Shown: positions 1 through 9,065 of the stretch, piece after piece
Numbering within the stretch: the stretch's first letter is position 1
Layout: the number at the start of each line of letters is the position of its first letter
Assembly: GCF_025152405.1 (NCBI RefSeq)
Contig: NZ_CP102292.1
Coordinates: 1,240,001 to 1,304,000, forward strand
Reading direction: 5' to 3'
DNA length: 64,000 nt
DNA from: [Ruminococcus] lactaris ATCC 29176
Lineage (GTDB): Bacteria; Bacillota; Clostridia; Lachnospirales; Lachnospiraceae
The notes under the pieces: model-generated
What the model was told of the DNA's origin: nothing
The model's database searches: none
The model's input: the letters and a program-made list of their open reading frames with translations, nothing else
Translations under genes and position numbers: made by a program

Positions 1-1
1 A

Positions 2-1990
2 TTAATGTCTGTTCCGATACTGAACCGGCGTGATATTGTACATCTTCTTAAAGATCCGGTTAAAATGTTCTACATTCTGATATCCGACAGATTCTGCGAT
101 GCTTTCTACAGTAGCACTGCTGCTCTTGAGCATTGCACGTGCCTTTTTCATTCTGACCTGCTTAAGAATATCCCCGAAAGTCAGTCCGGATTTCTCTTTA
201 ATATATTTAGAGAGATACGGTTTGGAAAGGAAAAACTTTTCTGAAAGGTCATCCAAAGTCACATCTTTATAATTTGCGTAGATGTAGTTGGTGATTTCTA
301 AAAGTCTTTCATCTTTGCAGGACTGGGATTCGGCAATTTCCGGCAATTTATTTACGGCGACTACCAGAGCCTGGATGGATGCTTTAATAATGTCGGCATC
401 AATTCCGACTCCCCAGTATTTCTTTTTATTACAGATAACACCAACGTAAGCAACTGCACGGGAAGAAGATCCTTTTGTAAGAGAATGTTCTTCATAAAAA
501 GCAAGTTCGTAACTGATGCCAAAGTAATGCTTGATCGCATTGCTTACTGCATCCAGGCGTCCGTTTCCAACACCTGTGATCTTGTGGTTATTGTCATTCT
601 GATGGATCGTTGCTTCTGCTACGATACCATCTTCCTGCTTAAAGTGGCATTCGTCCACACTGAAGATTGGTTTTGCACTGATATAATGATCCTCAAAAAT
701 ACGATATACAACATCCGGTGTCAGTTCCTGATGAGCCTTGTCAGAAACATCTTTTACCATGTATCCGACTTCTTCTCTCATCTTCTCCGGCAGGCTGATA
801 CCAAAGCTCTGCTTCAGAATATAGTTTACGCCACCTTTTCCTGACTGGCTGTTGATACGGATAACATCCGAATCATATCTTCTTCCAACATCCTGTGGGT
901 CAATCGGAAGATATGGAACTGTCCATGTCTTGCAGTCATGTTCTTCTCTCCATGCCATGCCCTTTGCAATCGCATCCTGATGGGAACCTGAGAACGCAGT
1001 AAATACAAGGTCACCTGCATATGGCTGACGAGGAGAAACTTTCATTCTTGTAACACGCTCATATACTTCGCAGATCTCACTCATATTGGAAAAATCAAGA
1101 TTTGGATTTACTCCCTGTGAGAACATGTTCATGGCAAGAGTAATGATATCTACGTTTCCGGTTCTCTCACCGTTTCCAAACAATGTTCCCTCAATCTTAT
1201 CTGCTCCGGCAAGGATTCCAAGTTCTGCATCTGATACACCTGATCCTCTGTCATTATGTGGATGAAGGGAAAGGATTACGTTTTCGCGGTGTAATAAATG
1301 TTTGTTGAAATACTCTACCTGACTGGCAAATACATGCGGCATTGCATTTTCTACCGTTGTAGGAAGATTGATGATCGCTTTGTTGTCAGCAGTTGGCTGC
1401 CATATATCAAGGACAGCGTTGCAGACATCCAATGCATAGTCAACTTCTGTTCCCTGGAAACTTTCCGGACTGTACTGGAAAGTGAAGTTTCCTTCTGTTT
1501 CCTCGGCAAGCTTCTTTAATAATGTAGCTCCATCAATGGCAATCTGCTTAATTTGCTCTTTATCTTTGCGGAATACCTGTTCACGCTGTGCTACAGAAGT
1601 TGAATTGTATACATGGATGATCGCATGTGGAGCACCCTTTACAGCTTCAAAAGTTTTTTTGATGATATGTTCTCTTGCCTGAGTCAGAACCTGAATCGTA
1701 ACGTCATCAGGAATCATATTCTGCTCGATCAATGTTCTAAGAAACTGATACTCTGTCTCAGATGCTGCAGGAAATCCTACCTCGATCATTTTAAATCCAA
1801 CATCTACGAGGAGCTGGAAAAACTCCAGTTTTTCATCCAGGCTCATTGGTTCGATCAGTGCCTGGTTTCCATCCCGCAGATCCACACTGCACCAGATCGG
1901 TGCTTTATCAATAGAATCTTTTTTTACCCAGTCATAACATGGCTCTGGCGGCATAAAATAAGTCTTTTCGTATTTTTTCCAGTTTTCCAT
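2..1990 (-). CDS. leuA: 2-isopropylmalate synthase with C-terminal AraC-type HTH domain
   Basis: Condenses 2-oxoisovalerate and acetyl-CoA in leucine synthesis. The N-terminal HMGL-like barrel shows DLRDGNQAL near residue 37, the metal-binding HPHNDRGSG and GNGERTGN motifs, then a LeuA dimer/regulatory domain to about residue 550. The last ~105 residues are not LeuA: they form a two-HTH AraC/XylS domain ([15 protein letters not shown], then [15 protein letters not shown]). I chose the ATG at 1990 because AAGGAGTG lies 8 nt upstream; an ATG at 2017 lacks this. 662 aa, against about 550 for the single-domain enzyme. The fusion could couple enzyme level or leucine binding to transcription (inference). 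Confidence 0.9.
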   Translation of the reverse strand: MENWKKYEKTYFMPPEPCYDWVKKDSIDKAPIWCSVDLRDGNQALIEPMSLDEKLEFFQLLVDVGFKMIEVGFPAASETEYQFLRTLIEQNMIPDDVTIQVLTQAREHIIKKTFEAVKGAPHAIIHVYNSTSVAQREQVFRKDKEQIKQIAIDGATLLKKLAEETEGNFTFQYSPESFQGTEVDYALDVCNAVLDIWQPTADNKAIINLPTTVENAMPHVFASQVEYFNKHLLHRENVILSLHPHNDRGSGVSDAELGILAGADKIEGTLFGNGERTGNVDIITLAMNMFSQGVNPNLDFSNMSEICEVYERVTRMKVSPRQPYAGDLVFTAFSGSHQDAIAKGMAWREEHDCKTWTVPYLPIDPQDVGRRYDSDVIRINSQSGKGGVNYILKQSFGISLPEKMREEVGYMVKDVSDKAHQELTPDVVYRIFEDHYISAKPIFSVDECHFKQEDGIVAEATIHQNDNNHKITGVGNGRLDAVSNAIKHYFGISYELAFYEEHSLTKGSSSRAVAYVGVICNKKKYWGVGIDADIIKASIQALVVAVNKLPEIAESQSCKDERLLEITNYIYANYKDVTLDDLSEKFFLSKPYLSKYIKEKSGLTFGDILKQVRMKKARAMLKSSSATVESIAESVGYQNVEHFNRIFKKMYNITPVQYRNRH

Positions 1991-2082
1991 AGTCGTACAC
2001 TCCTTATATTTCATCAATTTAGTTGCTCTTTTTTGTCTTCACCTATAGTATCATAGCTTTCAGATATATTCCAGTGGTGAAT

Positions 2083-3387
2083 TTAATCAGTTTTATTGAT
2101 ATATTTTAATATAGCATAATCAAAACAGGTTTTCAAAGTACGTTTCGCAATGGTTTTCGTTGCGACAAGAGGAAATTCCCGGATTACTTCATCTCCAAGA
2201 TAACACTTCATAATCCCAAGACGGGTATTCTCCCTGACAGGTGCATGGACCTTGTCTGTCAGATAGTATCGAATCGAAATATCCTCTTTTTGGTTCATTA
2301 AAAGGCGGAATGGTTCTGTATTTGCACGAACTTCCAGCCGGACAGGATCAGAAGAGGGATAGTTCATTTTATTTTCAATGCCGTTTTGTACCAGTACAAA
2401 GTGTGGGGCTGCTTTCACTTGAAAATCGCGATAAACATAATTTTCTAATCCGTAGGTCATTAATTTTTTTGTATCCATCCATTTATAATTTCTGTTATTA
2501 GGCCAGCCGCATGCCAGTAAAGCAACGATAAAAGTCCTGTCATCCCGCTGCAATGCCCCCACATAACAATATCCGGCATCCGCAGTAAAACCGGTCTTAC
2601 CGGTAAGAGCACCTTCCATCATATTAAGAAACGCATTGTGGTTATTACAGGAATAAGAAAAATTCTTTTCGCAGTCCTGAAAAGTATACTGCATGGTGCG
2701 GGTGATTTTCAAAAAGGCCTCACGCTGGGGCGAAACCATAATGCAGTAACGCAGGATCAGTGCAAGTTCCCGGGCTGTAGTATGATGATTGCTTTGAGAA
2801 TCCTGTGCATCCAATCCATTGGGAGAAATGAAATATGTATTTTTACATCCTATTTCTTCGGCTTTCTGATTCATCCTTTGGGCAAAAGCTTCTACACTGC
2901 CATCAATTCCCTCCGCTATTGCAACGGCAGCGTCATTATGGGATTCCAGCATAAGGGAATAAAGAAGATCTTTTAAATAAAAAGACTGTCCTTCTGTCAT
3001 TCCAAGATGGACTTTTGGCTGGGAGGCTGCTTGAGAACTGACAGTGATCTTCCGAGATGGATCAGATGCTTCGAGAGCAAGAATACACGTCATGATCTTC
3101 GTTGTACTCGCCATAGGACGTGGATCGGATCCATTTTTTTCAAATAAAATACGTCCGCTGTCTCCGTCCATAAGGACGGCTGAACGGGCGTATAATTCTA
3201 AAGATTCACCGGCATCTGTATAGACAGTAAGATCATCGCTTACTGATTCCTTTGCAATCACCTGTAAAGATGGATTGAGAGTCATCAGGATCATTACTGA
3301 TACGATCAGCCAGTAACAAATTTTTCTCCGATAAAATAATCTGACTTTTGCCACTGCTCCAACTCCGTTACAGAATTGTCTTGTCAT
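2083..3387 (-). CDS. D-alanyl-D-alanine carboxypeptidase (DacF/PBP5 type)
   Basis: Serine-type penicillin-binding enzyme that trims the terminal D-Ala of peptidoglycan stem peptides outside the membrane. Visible motifs: S94-T-T-K97 (active site), S149-H-N151 and K264-T-G266, in the usual order and spacing of the S11 family. A hydrophobic segment around residues 23-40 would be the signal or anchor. 434 aa. A second paralogue with better-preserved signal peptide lies at 5975-7183 on the same strand, so the region holds two DacF-like enzymes flanking scpA/scpB and a phosphoesterase. No clear terminator is visible before the downstream leuA. Confidence 0.9.
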   Translation of the reverse strand: MTRQFCNGVGAVAKVRLFYRRKICYWLIVSVMILMTLNPSLQVIAKESVSDDLTVYTDAGESLELYARSAVLMDGDSGRILFEKNGSDPRPMASTTKIMTCILALEASDPSRKITVSSQAASQPKVHLGMTEGQSFYLKDLLYSLMLESHNDAAVAIAEGIDGSVEAFAQRMNQKAEEIGCKNTYFISPNGLDAQDSQSNHHTTARELALILRYCIMVSPQREAFLKITRTMQYTFQDCEKNFSYSCNNHNAFLNMMEGALTGKTGFTADAGYCYVGALQRDDRTFIVALLACGWPNNRNYKWMDTKKLMTYGLENYVYRDFQVKAAPHFVLVQNGIENKMNYPSSDPVRLEVRANTEPFRLLMNQKEDISIRYYLTDKVHAPVRENTRLGIMKCYLGDEVIREFPLVATKTIAKRTLKTCFDYAILKYINKTD

Positions 3388-3452
3388 TATTTTATGTATC
3401 CAGTCTGAAAATCAGACCTTATAAAAGAAGAAACTGCTTGCGTAACTAAAAA

Positions 3453-4022
3453 TCAGATATCAAGTTTTAACTTGGCCTCGTCTTCTGCTTCTTCTTTAAA
3501 ATGCTCAATCTGTTCAGGAGCAAGAGATGGAAGATCATCAAGAGACTGAACACTGAAACGCCGAAGAAATTCCTCGGTTGTCCCAAATAAAATAGGTCTG
3601 CCCGGGGCATCCATCCGTCCGACTTCTTCCACTAGTCCATATTCCACCAGCTTATTGACAGCATGATCAGATTTTACCCCGCGGATCTTTTCAATTTCCA
3701 GTTTGGTTACCGGCTGACGGTATGCAATGATCGAGAGCGTCTCCAGCATAACATCCGTGAGTACATACCTCTTAGGTTGTCTGGCAATGCGGATGAGATA
3801 ATCATAGTATTCTTTTTTTGTACATAACTGGAATGAATGATCCAGCTCAATAATCCGGATACCGCGGTTCTGCTTTTCATAAGCAGTCATCATATCAGAA
3901 ATGATTCCACGGGTCGTAGGTTCATCCTGTTCAATCGCTGCTGCAATCTTACTCAGTTCCACTGATTCCCCCATTGTGAACAGAATCGCTTCGATCGCTG
4001 CCTGAAGCTTCTTTGTATTCAT
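3453..4022 (-). CDS. scpB: Segregation and condensation protein ScpB
   Basis: Winged-helix partner of ScpA in the SMC-ScpAB condensin that compacts and segregates the nucleoid. 189 aa, normal for the family, with the recognisable AAIEAILFTMGE start and the RYVLTDVMLETLSIIAYRQP stretch. It overlaps the 3' end of scpA by 74 nt in another frame, which implies translational coupling and is common in Firmicutes. Confidence 0.93.
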   Translation of the reverse strand: MNTKKLQAAIEAILFTMGESVELSKIAAAIEQDEPTTRGIISDMMTAYEKQNRGIRIIELDHSFQLCTKKEYYDYLIRIARQPKRYVLTDVMLETLSIIAYRQPVTKLEIEKIRGVKSDHAVNKLVEYGLVEEVGRMDAPGRPILFGTTEEFLRRFSVQSLDDLPSLAPEQIEHFKEEAEDEAKLKLDI

Positions 4023-4770
4023 CTGCTTCTCCTATCCTTTCAATCATGATCTCTCCACAGGTATTTTCCTGCTCTACGTGAATCTCTCCCAGCTTCATCA
4101 TTTCCAGGATTGCAAGAAAAGTAACAACGATATGCATCTTACTCTTCTGTTCCAAAAGAAGCTGCCTGAAACTGAACCTCTTATGCTGACGCATATATTC
4201 ATGAACATAGACAAATTTATCTGAAAGAGAAACCTCTTCTTTTTCAATCTTTCCGAATTTACTCCTGACCGGATCAATCTTTTCAGCCTGACGCTTCATG
4301 ATCTCACGGAACACTTCTCCTAATTTAGCCATAGTGAGATCTCCAAGAAGCTGATCCAGGTCTACAGGTTCTGCGTATTCAAGAATCTCTTCCGGAATAT
4401 CCGGAGATTTATACATAACCTGACCCGAATCCAGTTCACGGTCTTTCAGTTCAAATGCCATATACTTGTACATCTTATATTGAAGGAGCTGTTCCACAAG
4501 CTCCTGACGCGGATCTTCTTCCTCTCCTTCTTCCGTCACTTCTTTAGGAAGAAGCATCCGACATTTGATATCCAGAAGCATCGCTGCCATCACAAGAAAT
4601 TCACTCATGACATTCAGATCTTCATGCTGCATCCCCCTGATATATTCCATATACTGATTCGTGATCTCAACAATCGGAATATCATAAATATCAACTTTAT
4701 TTTTCTCTATCAAATGAAGGAGCAGATCCAGTGGTCCTTCAAATACTTCTAACTTTACCGGTATACCCAT
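3949..4770 (-). CDS. scpA: Segregation and condensation protein ScpA
   Basis: Kleisin subunit that bridges the SMC heads and binds ScpB. The N-terminus VKLEVFEGPLDLLLHLIEKN and the following DIYDIPIVEIT are diagnostic of ScpA. 273 aa. The start at 4770 has a GAGGG ribosome site just upstream. The C-terminal ~25 residues are coded within the start of scpB. Chromosomal housekeeping gene. Confidence 0.94.
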   Translation of the reverse strand: MGIPVKLEVFEGPLDLLLHLIEKNKVDIYDIPIVEITNQYMEYIRGMQHEDLNVMSEFLVMAAMLLDIKCRMLLPKEVTEEGEEEDPRQELVEQLLQYKMYKYMAFELKDRELDSGQVMYKSPDIPEEILEYAEPVDLDQLLGDLTMAKLGEVFREIMKRQAEKIDPVRSKFGKIEKEEVSLSDKFVYVHEYMRQHKRFSFRQLLLEQKSKMHIVVTFLAILEMMKLGEIHVEQENTCGEIMIERIGEADEYKEASGSDRSDSVHNGGISGTE

Positions 4771-4941
4771 TTTTCCCTCTTGTCATTTCTGTGCTTAAAA
4801 GCATGATCTGAAGTACCTGCAGATTTTCCCAGTGCATATTTCCGTGAAAAATCCCAAAATACCATAACATGAATATTATAGGGGAAAAAAGGAATTTTGA
4901 CAACGGCTTTTTCACCTTTCATCATTCCGGCTATTCAAAAA

Positions 4942-5844
4942 TTATTTCTTATTTTCCGATCTTTTCAGGCAGATGGACACGACTTCAGGCTGATTAAAAA
5001 GCCGGATATTGATTGTATGCGTTCCAAGTCCACGGCTGACAATGATGGTCTGTTCTCCTTCTTTCGTCATTTCACCAGAGTATTTTGGAAAAAGGAAGGC
5101 TTGTGGGGTGATTACTCCACCAATTCCGGGAAGTCGCATCACTCCACCGTGGAGATGACCGGATAAAATAAGATCAGCCCCCCATCCTTTATAAGCATTC
5201 ATATAAGCTGGATTATGGGCAAGTAAAATGCGGTAAACTGAATCTTCAGTAACCGAAACACTATCTTTATGGAGATATTCTGCAATATCAGAAGCCCGGA
5301 TCGGAAGCTTTTTCAGCTTTTTATACGATGCGGATGGAAGTTCCACACCCGAAATTTCCAGGAGAACCGTTCCTGCTTCAATCCGGCAGCTTCCATTTTC
5401 CAAAAAAAGAACACCCCTGTCTTTCAACTGTTGCCGGTAGTCGGCATAGGAAGCTTGATAGATCTCAGGGTTTTCCCTCATACGCTGCTCGTGGTTTCCT
5501 GTCGCGTAAAGCACCGGAGCAATTTGGGGTAACTGACTGGTAAAATCAAGTGCAATATCATAGGAGGCATCTTCCTTGCCGACGAGCATATCTCCACCGA
5601 TTAAAATCAGGTCCGGCTTTTCATTGCGGATAGCCTGTAGCAGAGGTTCATTTTTCTCACCATAAACCCGATTATGAAGATCACTTAGAAAAATCAGATT
5701 CAGATCCCTGCTGAATCCTTTAAATTTTTGTGATTCAATCGTGTAGTGAGTTACCCGGAAATGATGGAGTTCCCGATAAATCTCCAATCCAAGCAGTCCC
5801 CCTGCGATCAGAATAAAAAGAAAAATAATCATTGGTATATTCAT
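4942..5844 (-). CDS. Membrane-anchored metallophosphoesterase
   Basis: Calcineurin-like phosphoesterase with the motif series LSDLHN, GGDM, TGNHE, a later AHNP and GHLHGG, giving the full set of metal ligands. One N-terminal transmembrane segment (about residues 2-20, IPMIIFLFILIAGGLLG) should hold it at the membrane. I prefer the ATG at 5844, preceded by AGGAGAGTG, over an ATG at 5871. About 300 aa, matching the YkuE/YaeI-like group that acts near lipids or the cell surface; the substrate cannot be told from sequence. Confidence 0.85.
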   Translation of the reverse strand: MNIPMIIFLFILIAGGLLGLEIYRELHHFRVTHYTIESQKFKGFSRDLNLIFLSDLHNRVYGEKNEPLLQAIRNEKPDLILIGGDMLVGKEDASYDIALDFTSQLPQIAPVLYATGNHEQRMRENPEIYQASYADYRQQLKDRGVLFLENGSCRIEAGTVLLEISGVELPSASYKKLKKLPIRASDIAEYLHKDSVSVTEDSVYRILLAHNPAYMNAYKGWGADLILSGHLHGGVMRLPGIGGVITPQAFLFPKYSGEMTKEGEQTIIVSRGLGTHTINIRLFNQPEVVSICLKRSENKK

Positions 5845-5974
5845 AAATGTCTCACTCTCCTGTCTCTGCATCCCGGCAGCAGATAAAATGATTATAAATC
5901 ACATTCCCTTTCGAGGACAAGAAAAATATAAAGATTCTCTGGCAGAGTTTCCCGGAAAATATGATAAGTATTCT

Positions 5975-7183
5975 TTATAGTGCAATCCAGTAAAGAGCTT
6001 TTCTCAGATAATCAAAGAATCCTGCTTTCTTAACGGTTTCTTCAGCCAGAAGATTCACACTGCCGATTTCTTTTTCGTCTAAATAGTAAATCCGTTGACC
6101 GACAGTGTCCCCTTTTTTAACCGGAGCATTTACTTTATCAGGAATCTGAAGCCTTGAAGTAACAGCATTCAGATTTGCTCCTGTTGTATCCAGATAAGTA
6201 AATTTCTTTTCATATTCAAGTGAGATGGATTCCTGTATACCACCGGTGACAGAGATTGGATCCAAAGAAGGCATATTTTCATCCGTATACATCTGACATT
6301 TTCCGAACCCATAATTTAATAAGGTAACAGCATCCTTGAACCTGGCTTTGGAGTCTTCAGCCCCCATAATAACTGCGATCAGACTGACACCATTTTTTTC
6401 AGCAGTTGCTGAAACACAGAACTTTGCCTTGCCGGTAGAGCCGGTTTTTAATCCGGTTGCATATTCATACTGACGGATCAGTTTATTGGTATTAGTTAAT
6501 CCAAATTCAGACGAACCTTTTGAGGTTGTATGAGTGATATTTTCCATCCAGATCGTACAATAATTATGAATTTCCGGATATTTCAGGAGAAGTTCACGGG
6601 ACATCAATGCAATATCACGGGCACTTGTTTCGTGACCTTCTGCATCCAGTCCGTTACAATTCACAAAATGAGTGTGTTTCATGCCGAGACCTTCTGCACG
6701 AAGATTCATCTGACGGACAAATTCCTCTTCATTTCCTGAAATATATTCAGCCATAGCAACACAGGCATCATTTGCACTGGCAACAGAAATACATTTGAGT
6801 AAAGTTTCTACGGTCTGCTTTTCTCCCGTTTCCAGGAAGACCTGCGAGCCGCCCATAGAAGAGGCATATTCAGAAGTTGTAACTTCATCCTCCAACTGAA
6901 TTTTCCCTTCTGCAAGTGCATCAAAAATTAAAAGCATTGTCATGACTTTCGTGACACTTGCCGGTGGTCGTGCAGTATCCGCATCTTTTTCGTATAATAC
7001 TGTACCCGTTGTCATTTCCATTAAAATTGCAGAAGGAGCAGTCACTTCTACTGCCGTATCCGAAGTTTGTTCTGTTCCCGGAGTAGTTGTTGTTTCTTCA
7101 GCCAGGACATTTGGAACCATTGAAAATTGCAGTGTCTGTATGCAGATCAGCATGACTGCCAACAGCTTCTTGATCGTTTTCAT
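5975..7183 (-). CDS. dacF: D-alanyl-D-alanine carboxypeptidase DacF
   Basis: S11-family penicillin-binding protein. A clear Sec signal peptide ends near ...VLAEE (residue ~29), then a Thr-rich linker. Catalytic motifs are S76-V-T-K79, S136-A-N138 and K246-T-G248. The last 20 residues (AGFFDYLRKALYWIAL) look like the amphipathic membrane anchor of this family. 402 aa. Transcribed divergently from the J-domain gene at 7326. Confidence 0.93.
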   Translation of the reverse strand: MKTIKKLLAVMLICIQTLQFSMVPNVLAEETTTTPGTEQTSDTAVEVTAPSAILMEMTTGTVLYEKDADTARPPASVTKVMTMLLIFDALAEGKIQLEDEVTTSEYASSMGGSQVFLETGEKQTVETLLKCISVASANDACVAMAEYISGNEEEFVRQMNLRAEGLGMKHTHFVNCNGLDAEGHETSARDIALMSRELLLKYPEIHNYCTIWMENITHTTSKGSSEFGLTNTNKLIRQYEYATGLKTGSTGKAKFCVSATAEKNGVSLIAVIMGAEDSKARFKDAVTLLNYGFGKCQMYTDENMPSLDPISVTGGIQESISLEYEKKFTYLDTTGANLNAVTSRLQIPDKVNAPVKKGDTVGQRIYYLDEKEIGSVNLLAEETVKKAGFFDYLRKALYWIAL

Positions 7184-7257
7184 AAAGGATTTCCCCCAGA
7201 ATCTCGTATGTTACTAATATAGTAGGGAGAATTTCAAAATATGCAGACAGAGTTTCA

Positions 7258-7286
7258 TTGACTTTTGAAAATGACTAGCGTATATT
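7258..7286 (+). promoter_or_regulatory. Sigma-A type promoter of the J-domain gene
   Basis: TTGACT at 7258-7263, a 17-nt spacer and TATATT at 7281-7286, about 40 nt upstream of the start codon at 7326. Confidence 0.75.
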
Positions 7287-7325
7287 AATCATGGAAAATA
7301 AATGGTTATAAGAAGGAGGTCCTTC

Positions 7326-8045
7326 ATGAAGTCTCGCACTTATTATGAAATATTAGGTGTGTCCAGAGATGCGTCAATCGAGGAAATCACAATTGCAAAA
7401 AATGCATTGGCAAAAGTGTATCATCCAGATGCAAATGCACATAAAGATATAGATACAACCGCTTTTATGCAGGAAATACTTGAAGCATATCAGACATTAT
7501 CTGATCCCGAAAAAAGAAAAGGTTATGATGTACAGCTTTTCGGGAATCCAGAACCAGTGGAACGGGTATTTAAGACATTCAAGCTTGAGCCGGAGGAAAA
7601 GACAGCGGAGTCTGTTTCTTTTGTTACCTACTGGAATGCATATAGCAGTCTGAATGAAATACTTGAAAAAAGTTTACAACTGATGAACCGCGAGGAAAAG
7701 AAAAAAAGTATGCCGAAGCGATTGCTCGGAAAGCTTGGACGGGCTGAACATGAAAATACATACCGCAATCGTCAGATCGCAAAAATGGCCAGGGAGGCAG
7801 TCCAATATATCACTTTACTGAAAATGGCAGAAATCCCGATGGAATTTTGGAATGACGAGGCTATGAACTGGGTACTGGTTCGGTGGGGACAGAAACCCGG
7901 AAATGATTACATTGCCTTATTCAACCGTTACCGGGTTCAGGTTGAGCAGATGAAATCTGCATCAGAAAAAAAGAAACTGCACAGTAAAAACCGGCAGTTT
8001 CATCACGATTTAAAAAAATTACTTTCTTATGCACTGGAAGGCTGA
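7326..8045 (+). CDS. J-domain (DnaJ-like) protein
   Basis: N-terminal J domain (residues ~1-70) with YYEILGVSRDASIEEI and the DnaK-stimulating H33-P-D35 triad, so it probably recruits Hsp70. There is no Gly/Phe region, zinc finger or DnaJ C-terminal domain; the remaining ~165 residues are charged and helical with no family I recognise. The ATG at 7326 is chosen because AGAAGGAGG lies 6 nt upstream; a start at 7302 has none. Cytosolic, function beyond co-chaperone unknown. Confidence 0.82.
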   Translation: MKSRTYYEILGVSRDASIEEITIAKNALAKVYHPDANAHKDIDTTAFMQEILEAYQTLSDPEKRKGYDVQLFGNPEPVERVFKTFKLEPEEKTAESVSFVTYWNAYSSLNEILEKSLQLMNREEKKKSMPKRLLGKLGRAEHENTYRNRQIAKMAREAVQYITLLKMAEIPMEFWNDEAMNWVLVRWGQKPGNDYIALFNRYRVQVEQMKSASEKKKLHSKNRQFHHDLKKLLSYALEG

Positions 8046-8063
8046 TTGAAAATCAGGAACGAA

Positions 8064-8101
8064 AAGTAAAAATACAGGAGTATAAGCCTGAAACTTTACT
8101 T
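8064..8101. terminator. Bidirectional hairpin between convergent genes
   Basis: AAGTAAA/TTTACTT arms enclose an inner CAGG/CCTG stem; the structure sits between the ends of the J-domain gene and the convergent phosphatase. Confidence 0.55.
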
Positions 8102-8106
8102 AAAGC

Positions 8107-8568
8107 TTACAGATGCAAGAGACATTCATCCAGGAGGGCTTCACAGCCCTCTTTTACGTCCCGGTAAGTTGCATCAAAATTACCGGTATACCATGGATCT
8201 GCAATATCTTCACCTTTTCGGGAAGTATAATCTAATAATTTGGATATTTTTTTATCCGGATCTCCCCTGAGCATACGATGAAGATTGCGTATGTTGGCAG
8301 AATCCATACCAATGATATAATCAAAATTGGTATAGTCGGACCAGGTAATCTGTCTCGCCTGATGAGGAACTACCGGAATGCCCATTTCTCTTAATTTATT
8401 GACAGTTCCTCTGTGGGGTAGATTGCCGATTTCTTCTCTGCTTGTTGCACAACTGTCAATGACAAACTGGTCTGCAAGACCATGGGTGTTCACCAGATGG
8501 GTGAAAAAACTTTGGGCAAGAGTTGACCGGCAGATATTGCCGTGGCAGATGAAAAGCACTCGTATCAT
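8107..8568 (-). CDS. Low-molecular-weight protein-tyrosine phosphatase
   Basis: Cytosolic phosphatase with the CX5R P-loop near the N-terminus (C8-HGNIC-R14-S) and the general acid aspartate in D124-PW. 153 aa, the usual length. In Firmicutes such enzymes act on tyrosine kinases of polysaccharide synthesis or on protein arginine phosphate; which applies here is not visible. It is the last host gene before the integrated element. AGGAG lies about 10 nt upstream of the start. Confidence 0.9.
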   Translation of the reverse strand: MIRVLFICHGNICRSTLAQSFFTHLVNTHGLADQFVIDSCATSREEIGNLPHRGTVNKLREMGIPVVPHQARQITWSDYTNFDYIIGMDSANIRNLHRMLRGDPDKKISKLLDYTSRKGEDIADPWYTGNFDATYRDVKEGCEALLDECLLHL

Positions 8569-9065
8569 ATATTTTTAACTCCTATCTTATCTTGGATTTT
8601 CTCGGTTTTTCCTTATTTTATGGGGCTTTGCGCACATTTTCAGTCTATCAACCATTTTTCTGTTTCTCGGCTTATTTTGGCTTATCTCGGTATATTTATT
8701 CCACCAAATGGTCTAAATATTGGTCTAAAATGGACTATTTTTTCAAGTTTAGACCATTGGCTTTTCTGGTCTATTTCTGGTCTTTTTTGATTCAAAATTT
8801 TTCAAGGACCTGTAATCTATGCCCATCCTATCTATATTTCGGCATTTTCGGCAAATGTTATGAAACATTTGCTGACCACCAATGGCTGATAATACTCATA
8901 TTTTACTATTTTGGATCCAAATCTCTATGATTGCTCCAAAATGTATTTAGACCATTTTTAGACCACAGCTTAGCTCTGTATGCTACATTTCATCCTTTTA
9001 CAACCTTGATTTTCCCTTTCAGAAATCAGCAATAAAATTCTGAAGTCTTCAATCTTTATACGGTC
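8569..9065. other. Left-end intergenic region with repeated TGGTCTAAA sites
   Basis: No gene is convincing here. The 9-mer TGGTCTAAA or close variants occur at 8709-8717, 8721-8729, 8767-8775 and 8778-8786, and in inverted orientation (TTTAGACCA) at 8748-8756, 8946-8954 and 8957-8965. A perfect 9-bp hairpin (GCAAATGTT/AACATTTGC) lies at 8851-8872. Repeats next to an integrase gene are typical of integrase arm-binding sites, so the left attachment junction should lie here. The exact core is not visible without the right end. Confidence 0.6.

Noticed and set aside
8542-8930. Plus-strand frames beside the integrase end
   Set aside because: AT-rich Phe/Leu/Tyr strings over the repeat region, without start signals.
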